Positions 54,777 to 64,000 of a stretch of DNA of 64,000 nucleotides are shown one piece after another (position 1 is the first letter of the stretch; every line of letters begins with the position of its first letter). This DNA comes from Incurvaria masculella. Taxonomy: Eukaryota > Arthropoda > Insecta > Lepidoptera > Incurvariidae. The stretch lies in NCBI GenBank assembly GCA_946894095.1, contig OX335649.1:19936001-20000000 (forward strand), in the 5' to 3' direction. The notes under the pieces are model-generated. The model worked only from the letters and a program-made list of their open reading frames with translations, did not search any database and was not told the origin of the DNA. Position numbers and translations under genes: made by a program.

Positions 54777-55326
54777 TTAAGGTGGCCCAACCCGGCGGGC
54801 CTAACTCATTTGCGGGCACGGTACAAAACCGTGCTGTTGCGCTCTGGGACCTTCTCTGTTTCAAAGAACAAGACAGGATCCGTGATGAGGAAGATGCAAC
54901 CTGTCCACAAAAAGACAATGTGCATAGTGTATGATTTGGTAAGATTTACGAATATTTTAATTTCAAAACGATTTATAGCTAAAAGTAAACCACGACCGCT
55001 GTAGTAAAAAATCTAACAAAAACCAAATAGATACTAAATCTTGATGAAATAAGCTATGTCTGATGACTAATCTTTTTAAGATGTTTTTACTTCATCATTG
55101 AATAATCCACCTCCAAAGTTATTATATAAAACGCGCGAAAAATTCGAAATTTCGGACGTTATGACTTGGAAACCAAGCACAATTTTACAATGCCAATGGG
55201 TCATCAGACATCTAGTTCGATCAAATAAAGCTATTTTGAGCAAAATTTTGGATCTCTGACAAGAAATATGGGCGTGATCTTCTTTCCCCTTTTGTATGGG
55301 GAGATGAGCGGGATGGGCCACCTTAA
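54777..55326 (+). mobile_element. Family J MITE, copy 2, flanked by TTAA
   Basis: 550 bp starting TTAAGGTGGCCCAACCCG and ending CGGGATGGGCCACCTTAA; the 18-bp ends are inverted repeats with few mismatches and both carry TTAA, the target of piggyBac-type transposases. Similar throughout to 40670-41216. No coding capacity. Confidence 0.85.
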
Positions 55327-55685
55327 TAGAAGAAATTCAATTTATTGTTTTGGAATTGAAAACCTAATTTAGTTAAACATATAGAAGTTAGCTTAGTTTA
55401 AGTGAAGTTTTCATTTATATTGTTCTGTATTTAATAAATAAGTAATAAGCGTTGTTTCTCTTTTCATACCCTAAGCTGTAAAATTTCCCTATCATAGGGT
55501 TGATTGTTAGAAATTGCCTGAGGCAATAAATCCGCCTTTGCATTGTACTTTTGTATGGATTGCAATAAAGAATATTATTATTATTACTATTATTGTTATC
55601 TCTTTACCGAAATTCATCAAAATTCGTTCAGCGTTCAGCATGGAAACGCAACAGACAGACAGAGTTACTTTCGCATTTATAATCA
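55327..55685. other. Unassigned, with a fragment of a common interspersed repeat
   Basis: 55600-55683 ('accgaaattcatcaaaattc', 'gttcagc', 'agacagacagagttactttc', 'gcatttataat') resembles a frequent lepidopteran repeat often assigned to Helitrons. No gene. Confidence 0.4.
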
Positions 55686-56068
55686 AACCGGCCAAGTGCG
55701 AGTCGGACTCGCACACGAAGGTTTCCGTACCATCGTACAAGATTTACCACAAACAAAATATATTTTTTGTATGTTTAATTTTTATTATTTTATAATTATA
55801 CCTATTTTTTGTTATAGCGGCAAAATAAATACATAATCTGTGAAAATTTCAGCTTCCTACCTGTTATGGTTCATGAGATACAGCCCTGTGACAGACGGAC
55901 AGACGGACAGACAGACGGACGGACGGACGGACGGACGGACGGACGGACGGACGGACGGACGGACGGACGGACGGACGGACGGACGGAGGGACGGACGGAG
56001 GGACGGACGGACAGCGGAGGCTTAGTAATAGGGTTCCGTTTTCACCCTTTGGGTACGGAACCCTAATT
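55686..56068 (-). mobile_element. Repeat family A, copy 10, with the longest (GGAC)n tract
   Basis: Complete minus-strand copy from CCGGCCAAGTGCGAGTCGG to GGGTACGGAACCCTAA. The tetranucleotide tract at about 55894-56012 is the longest in the window (over 25 units). ORFs across it are repeat artefacts. Confidence 0.92.
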
Positions 56069-56918
56069 AGTAGGGATATGGATGCCTGAAATAGTTGTGT
56101 GGGACTGGCACAAGCCTTACTAAAAACTCCTCAGCATATAGATATTGTTTTTATTTGATTACAAGAATCGCTGTGAGCTTACTACATAGTTATATTATTA
56201 TTTACCTAACATTACCTGCCTTCAATCTTATAATATACTTTCATGTGAATATAATAAATTATTGAACGGAATTGATGTATTTTATCCATACATTTTATAG
56301 AAAAACATAACTTACCCAACAACAACAAATTCAACACACAGTACCATAAGTCTCATAAGTAGTAAAGGTACCTAAAATCATTTCGCAAAGGTCTATGTCT
56401 TCAGATGTTGGTGCCCACCTAAAAAACTTTCACTTGACGACTCCCTTAGGAACTTAAGACTTTTTTTATTTTCGTGAAATACATAATTTAAGACAAAGGG
56501 GTTCAAAGAAGACACACCAAAGATCCGTTACTATTTCCCTCGAGTCCATGGATGGAATCTTTTGTCGAATCAAAGTTATGGCTGAAACAGAAAACAGCCA
56601 ATGACCACCATGGCATGGCACCTAGGAGTTAAAAAATGTCTAATTTACTGGCTTCAATATAACATGCATGTTGATAAACACATTTTAAAGTAATATAGCT
56701 AGACTTATCTCCTGGAATGCACTCATCATAAAATTAAAAATTAAATATATTAAATACAGGTAACGGTGTTACCGTTCCGACCGTAAAGTAATATGGGTTG
56801 ACAGATGTGTGACAGCAAAAGTGTCTCTCGAACCTTTTTCCCGCGTAGCTCCCGTGCGCCAAACGCGCTATAGGAAAATTGTTACGAAATGTTTCGTAAA
56901 ATTCGAGGATAATTGTTT
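56069..56918. other. Unassigned AT-rich DNA
   Basis: 56755-56775 is a short hairpin-like 'caggtaacggtgttaccgtt'. Otherwise nothing recognised. Confidence 0.3.
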
Positions 56919-57210
56919 AGGGTTCCGTACCCAAAGGGTGAAAACGGAACCCTAGTACTAAGCCTTAGTTATCCGTCCGTCCGTCCGTCTGTCACAGGGC
57001 TGTATCTCATGAACCATAATAGATAGGCAGCAGAAATATTAACAAAGTGTGTATTTATTTTGCCGCTATAACAACAAATATGTAAGATAAAAATAATATA
57101 AAAAATAAAGGGGGCCCCCATACAAAAAACGTGATTTTTGTGTCCTAATTCATGTACGACGGTACGGAACCCTTCGTGTGCGAGTCCGACTCGCACTTGG
57201 CCGTTTTTTT
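56919..57210 (+). mobile_element. Repeat family A, copy 11 (reference copy)
   Basis: Complete: AGGGTTCCGTACCCAAAGGG, short (CCGT)n, 'gtcacagggctgtatctcat', 'ttttgccgctataacaac', G-run, 'catacaaaaaacgtga', 'ggtacggaacccttcgtg', hairpin GTGCGAGTCCGACTCGCAC, TTGGCCGTTTTTTT. No ORF. The class is not certain: a SINE or a non-autonomous DNA element. Confidence 0.92.
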
Positions 57211-59783
57211 ATGATCGTATAGGGGCAGAAGAGCTTTTAAACACTGGGTTGATATCTGAAGCCAACTGGTGTGCAAGAACTCTGGGCGGCCCCTATTGTT
57301 TCCAATTTTATTTCCCATAAATGAACCCTTCCAACGACCGAGAACGTCCGCACCCACTGGTTAAGACATCCGCGACACGAGACGCAGACATTTCAATAAG
57401 GAACCGACTCCCCGAGTTATCGCTAGTTCTCCCCCCTTTATTTCTCGACCACTTGGAGGCGTGTTGGGCGCCTCACATAATGTCTTATTTCTTCACGTAG
57501 CGAGAAGTTTTTTTTTAGCTTTTGCGAGATCAAAGTTTTCCAATAAAAGGCCGTTCCAATACGAGAAGGCGTCGGTTTGTCGCTTATTACCACGTTGACA
57601 AACGGTGAGGCTGGCACATTCGATGTGGATGTTATTTGTAGTTTAGTTAACAAAGCAGGAATAGGAAAACTTTGTTGTTTTATTGTTGCGATTGAAAGGT
57701 TAATTGTCTTATTTATTTTGTTTTGAGTGAGATTTCATTTTCTATCTTGTATCTCTAGCATAATACATTTTCGTAGTATAGTTGTTATGTCTTGTTAGCA
57801 CGATAAATATTGTTTCATAATACTTAAGGAAGATTTTTACAATATGCAAATTTTGAGTAGAGTACTATGGATGAAAAATATAAACAAGGAATGAAAAACC
57901 AGAATATAAAATCAGCGTAAAATCCCTTTCTTTCATATGGTTACAATTTGGTGCAAAGAAAATCATTGCACACTTATAAAACTCTATCTTTTTAAAACTC
58001 TTTTACCTATGTAATATCGGAGATATGACTAGTTGAATAAAGAGACATTAACGTTTACATTACCATAACACGCCACTATTTATGATTAAAGTTAAAAATG
58101 TGCTCCAAAACCTTAATTTTTTTCATGCCCTTAAAAGAGACATTTTGTATCGAGACCAAGAGACCAAGGTATCGTAATTGCAACATTTATGTTTCTGCAA
58201 CTGGCCCTGAGTATTGAGAAAAAACTTAGAAAATCTAAACGGATTCATTTTGTATTTTAGAATTCATTAATTTACTACGCATGCGTTATAACGAATTAAC
58301 TAATAACCTTTAAATTCTTTTTCATTAAATTAAAATAGATTAAACTATTCCCTCAAACGTGTTGGAAATAATGATAAATATGCATTCTTACGATACGATC
58401 GCAATTTTCCTATGACGCTATTTTTATCAAACCCTAAATTTGTTCAAAACACAATCATTGTGCCGTTTATTATTATAATCCCTCCCTAAAATAATAAAAC
58501 ACCAGCGAATATAGCTATTATATTTAATTATAATTAGATTTGAAAACGATGCCATACTTAGCGCTCCGTGACGCAGCCATCACTGAATATCGTCCTTAAT
58601 GTGTTGTGACAAGTGTAGAGAGGCAATGGAAGGCTCGCGTGCCGTTCCGCCCCGCCCCGCCTCGCCGCGTCCCGCCCGCCCCGCCGCGACCGGCTGACCC
58701 GCGCCGCACGCGGGGGTGACGTGGGAGCATTGCAGGCCTTTTTCTATTTCAGCGTGAAAGTCCACCAGTGAATCAAACATGCACGTTTGTCGCAACGAGC
58801 GAAAGTATATTTATTAGTCAATATCCGTCTTTTGAATGAAAATGGAAAAAGAATAAAAGTATTGCCGATTGGTTTATTGTTTACTCATCATTCATTCGGA
58901 TTTGCTATATTTTGGCATTAGTCAGTTCAACAATCACACCGAAGAATAACTGGCAAACAACTGTTATTGTTACCTGTTTATAAAAACATAATTTTAATTC
59001 ATTATAACATTAAGAGAAACTAGTTATTATTGATGATAGGAGAAAAACACAAATACAAACTTTAACTTGTAATATTAATTTTTTTGTTTTCATAGACTGT
59101 CACTGTTGTTTGACATATTATTTTACATTTACGGATAAACAGTGTTCATGTTAAATATGTAAGCTGAACATTGTTTATCGGTAAACGTAAAATTATATAT
59201 ATTTTTTGTTTTATATTTAAAATATGCAAATTACTGTGAGACGTTATTAGAGAATGTTTGCTTCGCCTAAAATTTGTTTACCCACGAGGAATGTGATCCT
59301 CCATATTTATGTGTAAAAACTGTTTGGCTCACTGTATGTCATCGCTAAGCCTGAAACGTATGTTATTTAAAAAATGTTTAACTTGCTTCCTTTTTTATTT
59401 TTTTAACACACATTTCTTGAAGGATTGTTTTTCTTTTCATTGAATATATAAGATAAGTCCGTGCCAAACGTGTTTCTTGACGTCACTTGTTATACCAAGT
59501 TACGCGGCGAGACGGCGCTGCGTGTCACACCGTGGACCAACCGCGTCCACACGAGGGACTCAATTATGTACACGCGTTTTTATTATTTACGCCTGTCACG
59601 GAATTTCCCCCCTACGCGTAGGCGTTAATTTATTCGTCCACTCGCGTGAACGAGGCGATACGATTCCGGCGCCAATTTGTGGTTTTTTTTATTGTGTTAC
59701 AATTTTAAATTTGTTTAAGAAATAAAACATTTGCCCAAACTGCTAAGAGGAAACCAAATGGCGACCGAAATTTATACGTAAAG
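57211..59783. other. Long unassigned stretch
   Basis: AT-rich apart from CpG-rich patches at about 57330-57480, 58630-58740 ('gccccgcctcgccgcgtccc') and 59475-59680. 58868-58975 resembles 20975-21100. No supported gene. Confidence 0.3.
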
Positions 59784-60167
59784 TTTTTTTTTATGTGACT
59801 GGACATGGATGGCTAATACCACACCTTCTGTCATGGTATTAGCCCAACACACCACATGGGAACTAGGTGCCTTGCCATGCCCTTCCTTATATTGCACGGC
59901 TGCATTGAACTGGATGGAAAACACGGACAATTTTCATTGCCGCTTCGACCATCGTTCATCCAATGCGATGGTACCAACCCGGGCTGAATAAACCCTACCA
60001 CCTAGTAAGTAAGGAAGGGGACCTAAAGTTTAACGTGGAATCCGAACCACGGCCAGCCTCTCTCAACGGTCGAATGGTCACCCATCCAAGACCAGACTGG
60101 ACCCAGCGTTGCTTAACTTCGGAGAGCGATCGCCAAAGTGTCGCGCCACTGGGCCATTGAGGCTGAC
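59784..60167 (-). mobile_element. SINE family B (5S-derived head), copy 6
   Basis: Complete minus-strand copy with a short T-run (59784-59792), slightly diverged body ('ccttgccatgccc' for 'ccatgccaggacc') and full head to 'gggccattgaggctgac'. A second, older copy follows directly in the same orientation. Confidence 0.88.
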
Positions 60168-60177
60168 GAGATTTAGA

Positions 60178-60493
60178 AACTGGATATGCTTTTCGACCAA
60201 CACACCCACCACACAGAAACTAGGTCCAATCCCAGGACCTTCCTTAGCACAGCCGCATTGAACTGGATGGAAAACAGGAACAATGTTCATTGCCGCTTGG
60301 TGCCGTCGGGATTAACCCTACCCTTACTTACCTATAGTAAGTAAGGAAAGCGACCTACAGTTTTACGTGGAATCCGAACCACGGCTTGCCTCAACGGTTA
60401 AAAATGGTCACCCATCCAGAACCCAACCACTCAGAGGTGCTTCACCAAACTTATTGAATCGCAGGCGTCACGCCCCTGGGCTACAGAGCCTGA
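60178..60493 (-). mobile_element. SINE family B, copy 7 (older, tandem to copy 6)
   Basis: Body words 'gaaactaggtccaatccc', 'ttgaactggatggaaaaca', 'cattgccgcttgg', 'gacctacagttttacgtgg', then box C-like GGTCACCCATCCAGAA and head 'cgcccctgggctacagagcctgac'. Divergence is clearly higher than in copy 6; there is no T-run. Confidence 0.75.
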
Positions 60494-60847
60494 CAAGCAG
60501 TATCCATACACAAATACTTAAACGTTCCCTAAAGTGGTAACAAAGCTATCGGCATTCCAAAACATTTATCAAAAACAACCCTCATTGCGGCGTGCCATTT
60601 GTAAATATTAAGCTAGTCGTGCATTCTCCGAGCGGTTACGTTTTCCGGAAGCGCCACTTCCGGCGACGTCGGCGCCGACACGGCCGCTTCCGGTGACACT
60701 CAGCCCCGCCCGCGCCTGCGCCTCCACCCCTTCCGCCTACATCTACGTCTTAATAGTATGTACTCGAGGCCGAGCCGATAAGCCGCGAAGGGTCACAGGG
60801 GTGTGTTAATTGGTGTTTTTTTTAATTGGGCGGTGGTGCTGTTTGGT
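60494..60847. other. Unassigned; GC-rich patch at about 60610-60740
   Basis: CpG-rich ('ggcgacgtcggcgccgacac', 'cggaagcgccacttccgg') without exon signals. Confidence 0.3.
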
Positions 60848-61156
60848 TATTATTCCTGACTGATTTACCATGGGTCGGGCTCTGTTTAAGTCTGTTTTGT
60901 GAGGTAAACATACTGGTAACATTCTTTATTATTCCTGACTGATTTACCATGGGTCGGGCTCTGTTTAAGTCTGTTTTGTGAGGTAAACATACTGGTAACA
61001 TTCTTTATTATTCCTGACTGATTTACCATGGGTCGGGCTCTGTTTAAGTCTGTTTTGTGAGGTAAACATACTGGTAACATTCTTTATTATTCCTGACTGA
61101 TTTACCATGGGTCGGGCTCTGTTTAAGTCTGTTTTGTGAGGTAAACATACTGGTAA
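60848..61156 (+). repeat. Tandem repeat, 79-bp unit, four copies
   Basis: The motif 'ttattattcctgactgattt' recurs at exactly 79-bp spacing four times; units appear identical over the readable length and end with 'aggtaaacatactggtaac'. The minus-strand ORF across it is a repeat product. Confidence 0.95.
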
Positions 61157-61187
61157 AACATGTCAGCTTTTAGAAAGTGATTGCTTC

Positions 61188-61410
61188 TTTTTTTTATGCA
61201 ACCTTATTTTTTTTCATTCAATGCGATGGTACCGACTCGGGCAGGCTTAAACCCTACCACCTAGTACGTGGTGTTACAACTCGCATTCGTGACTAAATGC
61301 ACTTATCGAACTCAGAAAGAGAAAGAAAGTGGTGCATGTCGGGGCGAGGAATTGAACCCAGACCTCTGGTACGCTAGGCCAGTCCCCGCACCACTAGGCT
61401 ACGGGCCGCT
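61188..61410 (-). mobile_element. SINE family C with internal deletion, copy 4
   Basis: T-run at 61188-61195, a few tail bases ('atgcaacctta'), then directly 'tttcattcaatgcgatggt', so most of the tail half is deleted. The head is complete on the minus strand: TAGCCTAGTGG A box and GGTTCAATTCC B box. Confidence 0.82.
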
Positions 61411-61489
61411 CATCGAGCATGAAAGGGTGAGAATAGCGATCGAAACTCATTCGTATTGTATAGTTAGTGGAAAACGCCTTACTGTAGTT

Positions 61490-61613
61490 AGTTCGCTTAC
61501 GAATTCGAGACGCGCAATATCGAATATTCGTTGCACCAAATCGCGTCCTGTGAAGTTATTAAATGTCTTTGCAAATCTAGAACATTCGTAGTCAGCGAAT
61601 TTGTAAACGAACT
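61490..61613 (-). mobile_element. Family L MITE, copy 2
   Basis: 124 bp with ends AGTTCGCTTACGAATTCG and CGAATTTGTAAACGAACT; the left half is the reverse complement of the right half of 22284-22422. The overlapping ORFs on both strands derive from the inverted repeat. Confidence 0.75.
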
Positions 61614-62700
61614 CACTCACCGTCACTGCCGTAATGTAAAAATGCCTACGCCTAGTTTCGGTTGCTACTCCCGTCATTTCATTCTTGCTGCTCCTATCGC
61701 ACAAGTTCAACGCTAATTGGAGTTAATTTTGTAAATTTTGTCGTCATTTCTTTTCCATCAGCAGAGATTTAGTATTATGAGCTTGTTTTCAACTCATAGA
61801 ATAGTATTTTAAACTATGGACATGAAGATGTAAATTGTATATTGTTTAAAACTTGAAAGCATTAAACAAAATGTTTAGCTGGCTCAATAAAAAAATATTT
61901 ATCATGAAATAAACAAACCGCTAGGAAAATGTAAAACCTATGTTAAGAATTTGATAATTAATTATACTCTCCCAGATGTGGGTTGGTCACCAGGGGCGAT
62001 TTCTTTAAATTACCAAACCAGGTCATGACGTGAATGAGGTCAGGTCAGGAGAGGCCAAAGCCCTGCAGTGGGTGGCATGAAGAAAAAAAATCAGAAATTG
62101 AAAATCATATTGTATTTTATTTAGTGTACAAGGCAGCAATAGTAAACCAACCGCTTTAGTCGTTTATTAAAAACGAACGGGCAACGCAAAACATTTGAAT
62201 AGGAAATCCAATGAATTTGACATTCACTAGAGCTCGATAACGTGACTATCCTTTGCCTTGGATGCACTATGGACAAAATGTCGTCACGAGGTGGTTCCGT
62301 GCGGTCAACATCCGGGGAGCGAGCGGACTGCAAACGTGTGGCCCGACCCTATAATGTCTTCAATTATTCATCAGATGCCGGAAAGTGGGGGCGGTTTTTG
62401 TGCGGCGATATAGTTTTTATTTCGCACGGAGCGTATGAAATTGAGATGACCTCGGGGGTGGGTGTTTTCGGTTTTAAAATAAGATTGCTTTTACTTAATT
62501 TTCTCGCCACAAAATAAAATTAAAGATACTTACATTATGCATTATATAATAGTGCGTTTTTATTTTAATTCGGGTCAAATTCGGGCGTCGCAATGATAAT
62601 TGTCGTAGAAAAATATCTGAAAATCCCAATAGATTTATCCCATTGGCTCGACGAAATGATTGATGAAAAGACATATTTTTTAATTCCTTTTCGATTATAT
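61614..62700. other. Unassigned; possible LINE tail and a GC-balanced patch
   Basis: 62005-62085 ('ggtcaggagaggccaaagcc', 'ctgcagtgggtggc') resembles the very 3' end of RTE-like LINEs, at low confidence. 62240-62480 is CpG-rich and repeat-free, with a 91-codon ORF lacking recognisable features. Confidence 0.3.
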
Positions 62701-62749
62701 TTTCATCCAATGCGATGGTACCAACCTTGGTGGGCTTAAACCTACCACT
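62701..62749 (-). mobile_element. SINE family B/C body, piece 1 of a split copy
   Basis: 'tttcatccaatgcgatggta', 'ccaaccttggtgggcttaaa' and 'cctaccact' match the SINE body and stop inside 'cctaccacctagtag'. The next piece of the same body resumes at 63200. Confidence 0.75.
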
Positions 62750-63199
62750 TTTTTATTTTAAATAAACATAAGAGTATAATACAAAATTACTAAAAAAAAT
62801 AATAATTCCCTCCATCTATAACAAAAAACAAATAAAAAATCTTCTAATAATAACACAAAAGTATTAACAGATATGATATAATGGATGCGAACGCAATAAA
62901 ATGTTAAGCACATACATATTAAGCATATCAATGTGTGCAAGATACACATACATTGCCGTATCATGCGTGTTGTTGCCATGCGTACATGGCGGCGCATGCA
63001 ACATCCTGCCTGTAGGTATGCATTTACTTAACATTTCATTTTGTTAACTTTACAAAAAAGTAAATAATATTTTTAAAAAAAGGTAACATAAAGCACACAT
63101 CACTAAACACATTTGTAAAATACAGCACTCCCATTTATTTTGGTATTTGTAATTTTCTTTTTTCACATACTGCTAAGGAAAACGTATTTGATATCTTTT
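62750..63199 (-). mobile_element. AT-rich insertion inside a SINE, probably a LINE 3' end
   Basis: About 450 bp separating two consecutive pieces of one SINE C copy. It starts with a T-rich run ('ttttttattttaaataaac'), as the tail of a minus-strand retroelement would, and has no ORF of note. Probably a truncated LINE 3' UTR; not matched in this window. Confidence 0.5.
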
Positions 63200-63369
63200 T
63201 AGGAGGGACCCTGTTGTTTTTCATGGAACCATTGAACAGCTCGCATTCGTGACGAAATGCACTTGTCCAACTCAGAAAGATAAATAAAGTGGTGCATGAA
63301 CGGAACTGGGATTTGAACCCATGACCACTAGCATGTACGGGAAGTCGCCGTCCGAGCTACGACCTGCAC
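63200..63369 (-). mobile_element. SINE family C, piece 2 of the split copy (head)
   Basis: 'aggagggaccctgttgtttt' corresponds to 'aggggaagggggcctacagt' of copy 1; then 'catggaaccattgaacagct', 'cgcattcgtgacgaaatgc' and a head with a GGTTCAAATCC-type B box on the minus strand. Together with 62701-62749 it is one SINE C copy. Confidence 0.75.
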
Positions 63370-64000
63370 GAAATGTATGAGAAAGATTTAAAGTGGTTAC
63401 CAAGTGGAATAAGCCAGCTGTATACTGATCAACCTCGTATAACTTTCGTATAAGAAATACTTTTGTTAGTGTATACAGAATCTCCCCTAAAATATACTTA
63501 CTGAAATTATCTCGGTTATTTTCACGATATTTGTCACAAAGTATTATTTCATTAAAGACGCCAGTGACAATGTTAACGCTGCTGCATAAAGCCGACAGAG
63601 CTGACTTCTTTCGTTGTAAAACTCCGTACGACGCCATTCGCTCTATTTACCATTCGAAACTATAAAAAACTATAAAGTCTATATAAAAACTATAAGGGCA
63701 TTTAGGAAAACTAAAATCGAGTACCGTATTGTGCACCCACGTCGCCGTAAGCGGAGTTTTTCACGAGAAAACTTTTGATGAGCACACGGCCCCGGCGGGC
63801 GCAGCTCCCGGGCGGTGGGCCAGTAAACAACATTGTTTGTGACGCGGCGGGCGGAGCCAACGAGTAAGGAAGCACGGGAAAGGCGACCGAAACCTAAATG
63901 TGGGTATGTAAAACGACGTTCTGCTTGGCCTTTAAAATGTCCCTATCTGAAAGACTACGGTTTGGTCATTGATAGGGCTATATCATAAACAGCGAAGGAA
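63370..64000. other. Unassigned; GC-rich patch at about 63730-63890
   Basis: CpG-rich ('cggccccggcgggcgcagct', 'gtgacgcggcgggcggagcc') with no splice-bounded exon. The 121-codon minus-strand ORF (63272-63637) starts in unique DNA and runs into the SINE head, so it is not accepted. Confidence 0.3.

Noticed and set aside
63272..63637. 121-codon minus-strand ORF
   Set aside because: It ends inside a SINE C head and has no recognisable feature.

Overview
The window looks like euchromatic, intron-poor-in-exons nuclear DNA of an insect, most probably a moth or butterfly. This is inferred from the absence of any operon-like gene layout, the AT-rich background with short GC-rich islands, (TTAGG)n-type telomere motifs in short interstitial runs, and many copies of interspersed repeats of the sort that fill lepidopteran genomes (a GGTTCCGTACCC repeat with an internal (CCGT)n tract, poly(A)-tailed SINEs, jockey/CR1-like and RTE-like LINE fragments, TTAA-flanked and fold-back MITEs). 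No bacterial features (Shine-Dalgarno sites, operons, CRISPR) are present.

Layout. 1-3600: an old GGTTCCGTACCC repeat split by a 5'-truncated but otherwise open LINE whose ORF2 keeps half of the endonuclease and a complete-looking reverse transcriptase. 3600-11500: non-coding DNA with a decayed RTE-type relic, a 5S-headed SINE with unusually long flanking duplications, a tRNA-headed SINE, fold-back elements (one inserted into its own kind) and a MITE arm. 11500-32700: mostly unassigned AT-rich DNA with scattered SINEs, LINE ends, two tRNA-derived repeats and small tandem repeats. 32774-32881: a 108-bp, 36-codon, splice-site-bounded candidate host exon followed directly by a 27-bp minisatellite. 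33-46 kb: more SINEs, MITEs and LINE tails. 46660-52418: a 5.8-kb tandem array of a 322-bp unit (18 units), with evidence of a six- to seven-unit block duplication. 52.4-64 kb: a GC-rich junction, a second fragment of the same LINE family as at 649-3490, further SINEs, a TTAA MITE, a 79-bp tandem repeat and a SINE split by an insertion.

The most interesting signal is a SINE system with two interchangeable pol III heads: at least seven copies start with a 5S rRNA-derived promoter region (boxes A and C plainly readable) and at least six others start with a tRNA-type head (A and B boxes), yet both share about 250 bp of body and the same poly(A)-tailed 3' end. The 5S version seems to retain a tRNA A-box-like stretch in front of the 5S part, which suggests head replacement. 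There is no set of host genes working together here: apart from the LINE ORF and one or two candidate exons, the window reads as a large intron or intergenic region. All repeat family letters (A, B, C ...) are local labels.
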